From Antedon mediterranea (taxonomy: Eukaryota; Echinodermata; Crinoidea; Comatulida; Antedonidae): a stretch of DNA of 64,000 bases. The position numbers and the translations under genes are program-made. Where the stretch lies: positions 3,313,001-3,377,000 of the forward strand of contig NC_092670.1 of NCBI RefSeq assembly GCF_964355755.1, read 5' to 3'. Positions 32,882 to 43,109 of the stretch are shown one piece after another. The notes below the pieces were generated by a model. The model was not told the DNA's origin. It ran no database searches and saw only the letters and a list, made by a program, of their open reading frames with translations. The stretch's first letter is position 1; every line of letters begins with the position of its first letter.

Positions 32882-33756
32882 TAAGTTCTCTATTAAGTTT
32901 GGTTCATATACACATTATACTACTTTAGTGTAAATATCTCAAAATATGCTATTTTAAATTATTATTGTATTAAATAATGTTAGAAGTTTTACAAATTTGA
33001 TTTGAATTTACATTATAATAATTACCACAATAAACAAGTGACATAATTTATGTATTCATGTAGCTTAAAATAACAAGACTTTCTAACTTAGGCGTTACAG
33101 TATAAATTACCATGTTTACTCTTTTTTATATCTAAGTGGGTTTCATTTGTAACATTTATATTTTCAAGAGACATTGCACAGTCAAAGTAAGAATACACAA
33201 GGGTATAGCCAGTTTTGGTTAGCATTTATTAGGTCAGCGTTCCGCAAACTTTTTATTTTACTGCCTAAAATCCGGTTCCCAGGGCCAAACCGCGGCCCAG
33301 CTACCCAGCTGGACCAACGTAATGAAACAAATATAAATAGTCTACTCCCTCAGCCCCACCATGGATGTGATATTAATGAATCTCAATTTTGTAGCAAGTT
33401 TTTGGTTTCAAACTATTTAATAATGATCTTTATTTTGAAAAATCTGATTTTATAGAATCCAGACTAAATGAATTACTGTATGGATAAAACTTGAATTAAT
33501 AACCTAGTGTTAACCATTAATGAAATCAATGCTAAGAAAAATGTATTGGGAGAAAGTTAGCTAAAAACATCAAGATTTACATTTAATTAAACTTTTTCTG
33601 TTCAAATTAGTAGTACTGTTTGTAGTCTTTAATGATCATATTTTTTTGTGTTAAAATAATTTTAGAGAGAGTAATGATTATTATCACTCATTTTTTGTCG
33701 TCTTCACCACTGCCTAGAATGATCAAAATGAGATTTTCAAAAAGATGCTCTTCCTT

Positions 33757-34014
33757 TATTTTATAGGCATGTATTTAAACATGCTACATAGAGTATGGTC
33801 ATATTGAGGCCAGTGCCCACCTTGACCAGATGAAAGGCATGGGCCAATACGTCTGAGGCAGATACTAGATGCAGGGGCTGCCATAAGAGTCAGCAGTGCT
33901 GATTTCAAATGCCTAACGGGACCCAAACTCCATATACAGCACCCAGTATTCCCAGATGGTCTCCCATCCAAGCTCTAACCAGGCCCAACGTTGCTTAACT
34001 TTGGTGATCTGACG
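33757..34014 (-). mobile_element. 5S rRNA-derived SINE (SINE3-like)
   Basis: The first about 85 nt on the minus strand (34014 to 33930) match the 3' two-thirds of eukaryotic 5S rRNA: GATCACCAAAGTTAAGCAAC, GGGCCTGGTTAGAGCTTGGA, TGGGAGACCATCTGGGAATA, CTGGGTGCTGTA. These include the A box, intermediate element and C box of the internal promoter. About 170 nt of non-5S body follow. The first about 33 nt of 5S are missing. It lies in a ROCO intron in the sense orientation. Confidence 0.85.
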
Positions 34015-34465
34015 TATAAAGTATAAATAAAATAAAGCAAAAAAAACGCACTTTCAGCTTTTTGCAAACAATTTGAGAATTTCTGCAACACGTGACTGAT
34101 TGGGTTTGAAAATCTACTTGTTCTGAGCGCCGTCTATAAATGTTCTACTTCGTGTTCAAATTTGGAGCACTGCCTTTTTGAATGGCCTACCTTCATGGCC
34201 TAGCATTTGTCAATGATTAGCGATGGATAAATTGAATTTCGGCTCTGCCTCGTTAAAATTAGAGCAGTCAATCTTTCAACTCGTGAAATATTCTCACCAT
34301 CCAACTCATAAATATTCATTATTTGTATATTATTGTACATTTGAAGCGTAAGTTATCCTAATCTTGTTTAGCAGTTTCTAACTGACTCTCTAATTGTTTC
34401 ACACTCTTTACTATAGGGGTAATAAAAATGAATGAAAATACAATTGTCTCTTTTGTTACTCTTAC

Positions 34466-34682
34466 CTTCAAATAGCCGCTTGTAACGTGTAACATCCATA
34501 CTCATATACGTGCCAGTTTTGGAGCATGTCAACTTCTCGGCGTGGAAATCACCAAGATTTTGAATGTGCTTCTGTTCTGATGTATCACTACATACATCAC
34601 AAAGTATGCATCTCTCATATTGAATCCCTCTTCTACCACCATCTTTAGAAGGTTCAAATGACTTCTGGATCGTTAACAAAAC
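34466..34682 (-). CDS. post-COR Cys-rich exon
   Basis: A 217-nt exon, phase 0 to 1. It starts VLLTIQKSFEP and holds CILCDVCSDTSEQKHIQNLG, then a single C in KLTCSKTG, and ends DVTRYKRLFEG. CxxCxxC plus a further Cys/His suggests a small metal-binding fold after COR. I know of similar C-terminal Cys-rich segments in invertebrate ROCO predictions but cannot name the domain. The phase 1 donor (G|GTAAGAG) lets it splice in frame to any of the downstream phase-1 linker or DED exons. Confidence 0.75.
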
Positions 34683-34739
34683 CTAAGGATACAAATTGAA
34701 GGTTAATTTCCAAAAACATGCAATTAACACATAAACAAT

Positions 34740-35100
34740 CAGGCCCGTAGCCAGAATGCATCAGAGGGGGGTTTTCTTGACACCAATTATTTTGCGAGCG
34801 CAGTGAGGGCCCCCGGTCGGGGTTCAGGGGCTGAAGGCCCCTGCTGGAAGCTTTGGCTCTCTCTCAAGCAATTTCGGTTGTTTTAATCAGCTTACAGACA
34901 TTTTTTTACCAACTAAAATCTGAGTTATGCAAATAAATTATATAGGCCTAGTACACTACAGCATTCTATAATTGATAATTAATTGCACGATTTTGGAAGT
35001 GGAGCCTTTGTTTTTCAGGGGGAGGGGGGGTGTGTTCGCTGGTATAAGGGGTTTCGTGCAAAAGGGGGACTCCCAAAAAACCTCCCTGGCTACGGGCCTG
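34740..35100. mobile_element. 361 bp MITE, TIR CAGGCCCGTAGCCAG, 5-bp TSD
   Basis: Perfect ends CAGGCCCGTAGCCAG / CTGGCTACGGGCCTG with ACAAT duplicated at 34735-34739 and 35101-35105. The interior is GC-richer than its surroundings (GGGCCCCCGGTCGGGGTTCA). No ORF is supported. It lies in the intron between the ROCO exons at 35707 and 34682. Confidence 0.88.
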
Positions 35101-35706
35101 ACAATGTAGCACACATTTTTAAAATTTACAATACTAAATAGTTATATAGGAAAAACTAAAACAGTAATAATTGAAATAAATTTCTAAATACAAAGTTAAG
35201 GTGAATTATCACTACTATCCACATTTTACATTTTTCACAAATGTAACAACATTTTTACAATAAGATCTGTCAGCATTACAATAAACCTCATTATTTTTAT
35301 AAAGTTTTAATTGCAGGCATTTAGGTCAAGATTCATGACCATATAAAATTAAAAATAATAAAAATTCAGAGTGTGTAGGCATGAAAATCACTTATAAACT
35401 AGTTTTTAATAATTGTACTTTAAGTTGTTTGTATTTTAAAATTTATATATTAAGATTATATCATTAATGTTAAAGATGTATTGTTTTTATAAATCAATTA
35501 TCTGATAATAATCAATTTAATATCAATTAATAATGTATATCAATAAAAATTATAAATTATATTACACATCAAGTAAACTACACAAACATGATTTTAAATA
35601 TTTAAGTTATTTTAAACTATTATATGTCATATTAATTACAAAAAAAAACAAATAAACAAAAATATCTATAAAAAATCATAGTTTTAAAAACTATGAAATA
35701 ACATAC

Positions 35707-35778
35707 TTCTTTACATGCTTCAGAAGAGGGTTCCTCATTACTTGTTTCATTAGGAGCATTTGTTCTTTTAACAGTCAC
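35707..35778 (-). CDS. post-COR acidic linker exon
   Basis: A 72-nt exon in phase 0-0 encodes VTVKRTNAPNETSNEEPSSE plus a short tail. The VTVKR strand completes COR-B and the rest is an acidic Ser/Glu linker. The acceptor is ttttttag and the donor GTATGT. Confidence 0.75.
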
Positions 35779-35872
35779 CTAAAAAAGGAAGAAAAGAAAT
35801 GTTTTGATATCTGAATTTAAGTTTTTAAGATTAAATTATGACTTATTCACAACAAATTATATGATCCAGTAC

Positions 35873-36175
35873 CTTTAACAAGAACTTTCTTTCATCGTCC
35901 GTGGTCACAAATTTGACAAGCGATAAGGTCACATGATGATCTTGGTCGAAGTAAAGTGCAGCATGATTATACATGAGTATTGGGTCAACTCCTTTCTTTT
36001 GAAACTTGTTGAGGAAATCAATAATCATGTATGGAAACAATACATCTGGCAGATATCCCTTAAAGTCGTAATAGATACTGATTGATTGTGAATCATCAGG
36101 CACTGGTTTCACTTCACTTGATGTCTTAAAAGCAAGGCGTAATGGCACAAAGAATGATCGCTTTCCAACAGATTC
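35873..36175 (-). CDS. COR-B exon
   Basis: A 303-nt exon (101 codons, phase 0-0) begins ESVGKRSFFVPLRLAFK, then SISIYYDFKGYLPDVLFPYM, the COR-B beta sheet (FVP..L, L...L.PR-like region, P..LF). It continues with NHAALYFDQDHHVTLSLVKF. The exon ends LLKV at a G|GTACTG donor. It is the best-conserved looking part of the COR region. Confidence 0.87.
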
Positions 36176-36396
36176 CTGAAATTGTTGATTTGTAAAATGC
36201 CATTTTGATGATCAGTTCTTGTACATGTTAAAAACATCTTCAGCAGAAAGTTTAAACAATATATGTCATAATCCTACAAATATTTTGAAATTTTATGCAA
36301 AATTTCACTAATTATGTATCATCCCAAAAGTAATTTTTTACATAATCTTGCATACAAAATATAACATGTTAGAAAAGATAATTGAATAAAACCTAC

Positions 36397-36591
36397 CTTA
36401 GATTTACTCTTCATGTCTTGGCTGCTGGTTGTCTTCCTTTTACAAATGAAACTTAATTGAATCATCAGTGCTACAAGGAACTCAAAATTCTTTCCTTTGT
36501 CAACTTCACGTTCTTTCCATAATTTTCGCAACAACTTTTCTATCAGTATGCCCTTGTCAAGTTTATCAAAAGCCTTCCTAAATGCAGGCTT
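36397..36591 (-). CDS. COR domain exon B
   Basis: A 195-nt exon in phase 0-0 with the motif DKLDKGILIEKLLRKLWKER, matching the winged-helix-like COR-A helices (GIL...LL..LW), and FLVALMIQLSFICKR. The acceptor is ggtttag and the donor AAG|GTAGGT. Confidence 0.85.
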
Positions 36592-36730
36592 CTAAACCAA
36601 AAAAGAATTCTTAAATACCCCTATGATCAAAAATAAAGTTTTCACAAGGAACTGCACTGAACTTGCATAGGGGTGACACCACAAACACATATTTACAATT
36701 TGAAATATTACATGGGCCTACTGTACTTAC

Positions 36731-36919
36731 TGGAAATTTTGGTGGAATAACTGTTACAAATGCAGTAACAATTTCAACCAGCTGCATCGGATCTAACACT
36801 GCTTTATCTCTTAATAATTTGTTGTCAGGCATGTAAACAATTTCACCAAGATCATACAGGAAGTTAAGCAATACCATTTGTTCTCTTTCAATACCATTCT
36901 TAGTTGCCAGCATTTTGAG
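36731..36919 (-). CDS. COR domain exon A
   Basis: A 189-nt exon in phase 0-0. VLLNFLYDLGEIVYMPDNKL is the hallmark COR motif (L.FL..LG.I.YF), followed by a VLDPMQLVEIVTAFVTVIPP strand-helix segment. The COR domain mediates dimerisation and couples to GTP hydrolysis in ROCO proteins. The intron after exon 38878 is about 2 kb long and holds a 691 bp inverted-repeat element. Confidence 0.88.
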
Positions 36920-37048
36920 CTAGAAATAATGGTTATAATATTAGATTTTTAAAACATAATTAAATAGGAAATCATATTCAGTTTTTATAACATGGTAGAG
37001 ATTATTACCAACGTTAATTTTGTATTTTTAGCATGACATGTTACATCA

Positions 37049-37083
37049 TGGAGGTATAACATTTTATACCTCCATGGTTACAT
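37049..37083. repeat. perfect-like palindrome CATGGAGGTATAA...TTATACCTCCATGG
   Basis: An inverted repeat of about 14 bp arms. The same arms occur at 4625-4663 (CCATGGAGGTATA) and in a changed form at 18975-19005 and 3690. Confidence 0.6.
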
Positions 37084-37655
37084 GGACAACACTTTTTGGT
37101 ATTTCAGTGTAGAGAATATAGAAGAAGAAGAAGAAGAAGCAAGCACTATAGATGTTAAACCGTTTTCTCATGCAAGTCTCAATTCCAAAATTGTTTCTTT
37201 ATCCATTCAAATTAGACTGTCTTTACAGAAATCTAATCGGTACTATATACCATATTTCAATATGAAAGAGTAATATTACAGCTTACCATGTGGTAATGTT
37301 TGTTTCTCTTGTCTATTTTATTGTTGTACTTTTGAGACGAATGAATGGAATAAAATAAAAGTGGTCTGCTCACCGCCACATTGCATGCATGATGATTTCA
37401 GATAAAGAAACCATACTGAGAAGGTTAGGATTATATATTGCGGAAAGATTAGTTTAATGCTTAATAATTTAATCTGGCTTCTGTCGATTATTTAAGTAAG
37501 TTAACTGTACGTACACCAAGAAAGTACAAAATACGTACTTGTGGTGCTATTCAACATCCTTAGCTACCACAAATAACTACGATCTGATGACATTGGATCA
37601 AAACGTCACAAGTACTTTTTTGGCTTACAACTGACTTCCACGTATATAGTTTAAT

Positions 37656-38346
37656 CATGGATTAAGGAATAGAAGGATATGCATCGACGGAAACGATTTT
37701 CCAACGCGCTTGCCTATACTAAAGCACTGCTGCCAATCAAACAAACATGCTCATTGAACCGTGGCCTTCTATAGAACGCTACGAATCAACTGTTACATTT
37801 TTTGAGAACTAAACGTAGCCATGTAGAAATCGTATGCGCAGTTTGATTGTTCTATTGACATGTCTGCATGTACATATCTATCCGTACATTTATTTTGGTA
37901 AAGATCTTGTAATTACTTTTTGAGTAATCCTGCTAACAAACAGGCAAACAGACAGACAAACACACGCGATCGATTACATAGACCTCCTTGGCGGAGGTAA
38001 ATAATCTTGTAATATTTCTGGGAGATCGTTTAATTTGAATTCAGAAAAGTTAAATTAAATTGTCGCATAAAGTTTTGTTCGTCGCCATAGCAGCTAGCGC
38101 TAAAAATATAAAATATTAATCATATGCCACCAAGATAAGAGCGCGCGAAAGCATAGCCAACAATGTTAAAGGTTGTTACGCATGTGCAGTAAACAATATA
38201 TTAGGCACGCAAAAATTTCGTTGTCAACGAAGGTTAATTCTGTGTTTAGTATTTTGTAACATTGTGGGCGGTCCGCGCTCTGTCAGTTAGAGTCATGGAA
38301 GCTTTGATCTCAAACTGAGACATATCCTTCTATTCCTTAATCCATG
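37656..38346. mobile_element. 691 bp inverted-repeat element, 7-bp TSD
   Basis: Ends CATGGATTAAGGAATAGAAG...and its complement, with GTTTAAT at 37649-37655 and 38347-38353. It includes the block 37860-38000 shared with 45118-45230 (GCGATCGATTACAT...GCGGAGGTAA). Lies in a COR intron. Confidence 0.8.
37880..38002 (+). repeat. dispersed repeat, copy 1 (second copy 45118-45230)
   Basis: TTTTGGTAAAGATCTTGTAA, then TTTTTGAGTAATCCTGCTAA, (ACA)-rich sequence and GCGATCGATTACAT followed by GCGGAGGTAA occur in both places in the same orientation. Confidence 0.75.
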
Positions 38347-38436
38347 GTTTAATTCATTCCATTAGGACATTAACAAAATGAAAGAATGTTTAGATTTCAG
38401 TGCAGAATCCTGCTATTCAAATGTGGAGCTCGGGTG

Positions 38437-38475
38437 TCTAGATAACTCAGATCTCAGATCTGAGTTGTCTAGATC
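38437..38475. repeat. palindrome around AGATCTCAGATCT
   Basis: TCTAGATAACTCAGATCT is mirrored by AGATCTGAGTTGTCTAGA, a near-perfect hairpin in the intron. Related CTCAGATCTTCAAATCTGAG lies at 38740. Confidence 0.7.
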
Positions 38476-38877
38476 TAGAAAACTTAGATTTCAACATCTG
38501 AGTTTCTATAAGAAAACTCAGACTCATAAATTTACCAATACATTATTAATCAGGGGATAGGTTATTTGAAATATTATTACTTTATGATAAAAAAATTATT
38601 AAATTAATAAAATTTTGCAAATCCTAACTTATAGCAGTAATACTGCAATGAAATATTTATAAAAAGGTATAAGTATTTTTATAATCCCTCATTAATAATG
38701 GATCGGTCAATTTCAGTGGTCAGAATGAAACTAATAAACTCAGATCTTCAAATCTGAGTTTTCTATACATTTGAGTGTGGCGTTCCTCTGATTTGGCAAA
38801 ACATGGTTAATGAAAGTATCAATTAAGTTGTAATGTTCAAAGTAAGATTATTAATGTGGTTACAAAATAAAGTTTAC

Positions 38878-39126
38878 CTCTTGTAAAGGACACAAAGAAA
38901 AATGTTTTTTCCTCCTGAGGTCATGAAGGTCACATCGAAAACGCATCCACTTTAAAGGTTTATCTTTTTCTAAAGCTTTCATAAGCTTCTCAATAACATC
39001 TTTGAGATCACTAAAGCTTTTATCTGTTGTTTCTCGGCTGTTTTCAATGGCAAAATATTGATATATATGTTCTTCATACAGTTTCCCTCTAAGCGCATTT
39101 TTAACCTTCTCTAAAATGATATTTGC
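38878..39126 (-). CDS. end of Roc / start of COR domain exon
   Basis: A 249-nt exon (83 codons, phase 0-0). It contains FAIENSRETTDKSFSDLKD, which fits the end of Roc (serine/glycine-rich G5 strand and last helix). This is followed by PLKWMRFRCDLHDLRRKKHF, the first COR helices, whose W and [FL]R...L pattern is typical. The acceptor is acaaacag and the donor GAG|GTAAAC. Confidence 0.84.
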
Positions 39127-39335
39127 CTGTTTGTAAACAGTTTATAAAAAATGTAGAAAATATATATTATGTAATAAGCATATTAGTCATATACTGTCAT
39201 TTATTTAAAATAATATCTAAAAATTGATTACTATATGCCTATATAAAGTTGGTTAATAAGGTGTCTTTTTTGGAGCAGTAATATGTTTTTGATTGGTTAT
39301 TTTTAAGGTAGCTATAGAAATAGATTTAGTATTAC

Positions 39336-39515
39336 CTCATCATCTTGTTGTTTTTCAGTCTTACCAAGCTTACCCTTATGTGTACCCACAATTAGGATAG
39401 TTGGTTTTTGAACTTCATTTTTTTCATCTTCTTTCACCTCACGGCTATGAGAATAAACTGACAGGATGTAAGATAATATGAACTGGAGATTTGACCAATG
39501 ATGTTGATGCTTTTT
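39336..39515 (-). CDS. Roc GTPase exon 6 (G4 region, THKG)
   Basis: A 180-nt exon in phase 0-0. It encodes an amphipathic helix (HHWSNLQFILSYILSVYSHS), a charged loop and PTILIVGTHKGKLGK. IVGTH is the base-recognition strand and G4 motif of Roc domains, where THxD is normal. Here the aspartate position is glycine, which may change guanine specificity. The polypyrimidine acceptor and the GTAATA donor are visible. Confidence 0.82.
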
Positions 39516-39621
39516 CTGAAAAAAAAAGCAAAAATAAAACCAAATTCCTTTTTTTTCTTATCAAGAAGACATGTTCCAGCACAACAACTACAATACCTTT
39601 ATTTAGTCTTACAATACTTAC

Positions 39622-39711
39622 GCCATTAGAATCAATGACGATAGCACGATCTTCGAGGTTCACACTGAGATCAAACACTACGATGTAAAGTGCTTCTGAT
39701 GTTACGAAGAT
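39622..39711 (-). CDS. Roc GTPase exon 5
   Basis: A 90-nt exon in phase 0-0 encodes IFVTSEALYIVVFDLSVNLE. The ALYIVVFDLS strand is the usual Roc beta-4, following directly on the HGIHR end of exon 4. The acceptor is tttttccag and the donor GTAAGT. Confidence 0.85.
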
Positions 39712-40226
39712 CTGGAAAAAATAATGTGCTGGTTATTCAAATATTTTATTTAATTTACGAGTATAATTCTATTTTCTAGGTGGTCTCTAACACAAATAAA
39801 GACTATTGTATAGTATACTGTACAATGTGAAAACATTTTCATCTGGTTTCGATTGATGAACTCTATCTATTATTATACAAATTCTTTGATAAACTATCAT
39901 TTACTATTGATTCTCTTTTGATCAAAGCATTTCTCTAGTAAAAATTCATATAACACTGAGGCTAAAATCAGTGTTAATAAAAAATAGTTTGAATGTTTTG
40001 TATATTAACATTTTATATAAGCAGTACCATGGAATAATATTTGCAATTACTGAATGGAGAAAATAAGGTAAACTATACCTTGGCCATACAATTATGTCTA
40101 TACAGTAACATCTCCTTTTAACTGGCTGAAGTGAAGTTTATTAAAGATCTTACCCTTGTGAAAGTATTTAAACAATGTCAATATAACATCAATTTACAAA
40201 TACATATATAATATTTTGGAACTTAC

Positions 40227-40384
40227 CCGATGTATACCATGGTATATCATTTGTCCCCCATGATCCCAGATGTTGAATGTTTCTTCCAAAGTCTCCTCCT
40301 TATTTTCCTCAACTTTCTTGATTACATCTTTATCTAACTGCTGTTCTGTATCAATTTGAATAGCTTGAGTAGCTGTATCTGTAC
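40227..40384 (-). CDS. Roc GTPase exon 4 (Walker B / G3)
   Basis: A 158-nt exon, phase 1 to 0. An acidic, Glu/Lys-rich linker (DKDVIKKVEENKEETLEE) leads into FNIWDHGGQMIYHGIHR. WDHGGQ is the Roc G3 motif (DxxG followed by Q), the position that contacts gamma-phosphate in related GTPases. The acceptor is ttttcactacag and the donor GTAAGT. Confidence 0.85.
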
Positions 40385-41439
40385 CTGTAGTGAAAACAAG
40401 TTGTTTGGCTACTCTACAAACAGCATAACAAGCATCATTATTTTAGTTATCACAGTTAATCATCATCAGTCTATTGTAAAGTTCATTACTATGAGTGAGT
40501 TTTAATTGTCCTCATTATCATTATTGTTGTAATTTTCATTATCATTGATACAGTCATCATCATTATAGTTGCAGTCTTCATCATCATTATCATTATTACA
40601 CTCAGTCGTCATAATTATTATCATCAACTCTTTCATCAATGTAATGTCATCATTACAGTTTTGTCATTGTAAATTGTAACATTGTTAATAATGTTATCAT
40701 TATTGTTATTAGTTGTCACTGTCAGTCAGAGGTAGAAAAGTATGACTGTCACCATAATTGTTACACAGATTAAAGGTTGCCTTACCTTCAACCCTGAACA
40801 CATAACTTTTATTTAGTTACTTTAAATTGGAAAATCTAGCAAATATGAGAGAAATTGATAATTGTAAGACTTGTTTATTGGTATTACAGACTACAATTTC
40901 AGAAAAGGCCAATACCATCATTGTTATCGTTATTGTAGTCAACAAAAATACCATCATCATTATCATCTGTGGGTAGATCCATGTCAATCTGACGCAATAA
41001 AAAAACAATAAATCTCTTTTAACCATATTATAGTACATACATGTTATAAACACATGTTTTTTTAACATATGCTTTTTTCTTTTTTTAAAATTTAATATTT
41101 GTATGGAATGAAATAATGAATAAAAGTGGGTTACACCCACGAAAGAGAAAAAAACCCCCAATAAATGGATATATAAAAGAAATGAAATTGTTTATACAAA
41201 GTTAAATATTGTCTACAAATCAATAGAGGAGACAAACAAATATTAATTACTCTTAAATTTGATTATAAAAGGATTGAAAAAGAAAAATTAGAAATAAAAA
41301 TGAATAAAATATTGTCTCATTGATTTATTTAGAAAACAATCCTCCTATATAAGTGACTGGTTTGCAATATAATAGTATAAACATACTGTTGTTGTTATTT
41401 TATTCACTTTATGTTTCTATTACACTATTATTGACTTAC

Positions 41440-41504
41440 GTTTACAGTTTTCTTTTTTCTCAATTTGTCAGTGACCATTTTTGTATACTGTTTTGAAGGA
41501 TTTC
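41440..41504 (-). CDS. Roc region exon 3 (basic, Lys-rich insert)
   Basis: A 65-nt exon, phase 1 to 0, encodes NPSKQYTKMVTDKLRKKKTV, a basic stretch inserted between the switch I strand and Walker B. The acceptor ttctacag and donor GTAAGT are strong. The next recognised exon (40384) needs phase 1, so either a small exon with length 3n+1 is missing between them or this exon is alternatively used. Confidence 0.65.
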
Positions 41505-41819
41505 CTGTAGAAAGAAAGACAATGTGTAAATATCATTTTAGCACATACAATACATGACTATACTTTGGACATTTTACCACTCTAAAATTACATTTACCGT
41601 ACATCATTAAATAATGTAACATAGCTTGCATGTTGTTGTGTATGTATGTGAAAATATGGCTGTTGCCACCATGACATGGTTGAAGGCTTTATTGAATTAC
41701 ATTCTGTAATTCCATTTAATAATTGCAGGCATGTTTGTGTCCGATGATGATGAGATTATTGATAATAATGTTACATGACGGTGGTAAAAGTAATAATGAT
41801 AATTTGTATTTATGTTTAC

Positions 41820-41905
41820 CACTATCAGCTTTAGCCTCTTTCCATGTTGTGCTTGCTGTTCTTATCACTGCTATGCCATCTGTAACTATATGGTCTTTCT
41901 CAAAT
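41820..41905 (-). CDS. Roc GTPase exon 2
   Basis: An 86-nt exon, phase 2 to 1, joins in frame to the P-loop exon. It encodes FEKDHIVTDGIAVIRTASTT, matching the switch I / beta-2 region of Roc domains, where T-D-G-I precedes a strand. The acceptor ttttgtcag and donor G|GTAAAC are visible. Confidence 0.78.
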
Positions 41906-42328
41906 CTGACAAAAATACATTTTTAAGTACTGTAAAAATCAATATTCATGAATTATGCATTTAGGGAGATTTCATTATTTATTCAACTATTTATATATTT
42001 CTAGAAGGTTTTTATTATTAACTATTGTAGATCACTGCAATATTTAGAAAGTATTTATCAAAAATAAGTTAATAAAAGTTATTTTTACTATTATTTATTC
42101 AGGCAAAAGATACATTTTACAAAATATAATACAAACCAACAAATTAAACAAACACGAAGAAAATATAAAATCATAGTCACTAGCTGCCAGGAAAACACAA
42201 AAGCAGCCTAAGCCACTGTCACCAATTAGCCTAGGTGTGTACCTCAAACCAGTGACTAAGAAGGCTGGTTTATAATTTTTAGTTGACTAACAAACATTTT
42301 GTAATTTCACTTTCCAACTAGTACTTAC

Positions 42329-42488
42329 TCCTTTCCAAGACAGGCATTGATGAGGCAAGTTTTACCCACTCCTTCCTGTCCAATCACTTTAAGCATTCCA
42401 AGATTGACTTTGACGGATCCTCCTTTCAAAGCTTCATTGTAGGCGTCCTGAAAATCTAAATCACGAGCAGCAATATCAGTTAGAATAT
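42329..42488 (-). CDS. Roc GTPase exon 1 (P-loop)
   Basis: This 160-nt exon (phase 1 to 2) encodes a short helix and then LGMLKVIGQEGVGKTCLINA. GQEGVGKT is a consensus Walker A/G1 motif (GxxxxGK[ST]) on a beta strand, as in Ras-of-complex proteins. The acceptor is ttttcag and the donor GTAAGTA is canonical. It identifies the protein as a GTPase, and with the downstream COR exons as a ROCO family member. Confidence 0.88.
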
Positions 42489-42659
42489 CTGAAAATTGAA
42501 TAAGATTTTAAAATTGCAATCAAAATTCACATAGAGTACATCTACAGCTACATAACCTCCATTCATCATTTCAGTATTTTGGACAGAAATTACTTGTTTC
42601 AATATCAAAACTATACTAGATTTGAACTTGTCACTTTGACGAGTTAGTTATCCGCACGA

Positions 42660-43105
42660 AAAACCATGTGGACATCATAAGTTAGAATATTGCGCACAAA
42701 AAAAGATTATACCATTATGACCTGAAGAAAATAAAATGCTGTTTAATTTGCTCTCTATTTTGTATCTAAGTATACATACAGATACACAGTATATACTGTA
42801 TACATACTACATACAGTGTAGCATAGGTAAAATTACGGGACTTGCCTTTTATTCCAATTTTTAACATGATGACGTCATCAAAATGAAGCACGAAGGATAG
42901 CGAGTTCAGAAGAAAATAATCTGAGCAACAACATATTAACATGTTGAAGGGATTTGAATGCCAAAAATATAGATGCGCACACTTTTAAATGTGATGAACT
43001 GTGACGCAAAATATGAAAATATAACTTTTTTTATTCAACTGATAATATGATGACGTCACAACATTTGATTGACAAAATGTTCAAATGAATTCGTATCTAC
43101 AATAC
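42660..43105 (+). repeat. dispersed repeat, copy 2 (see 1625-2050)
   Basis: Shares CATACAGTGTAGCATAGGT, GATGACGTCATCAAAATGAA and GAGCAACAACATATTAAC with the centre of the foldback element at 0.6-2.6 kb. Here the flanking arms are missing and a MITE (43110-43614) is inserted at its right end. Confidence 0.72.
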
Positions 43106-43109
43106 AGTA

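Noticed and set aside
33930-34014. 5S rRNA gene
   Set aside because: The first third is missing and a non-5S body follows, so it is a retroposon.
38437-38475. Regulatory operator from a perfect palindrome
   Set aside because: It is a short hairpin within an intron and no binding-site family is recognised; listed only as a repeat.
40817-41161. 114-codon minus-strand ORF in the Roc intron
   Set aside because: Low-complexity, hydrophobic composition from A/T-rich intron DNA, with no fit to the phases of the neighbouring Roc exons.
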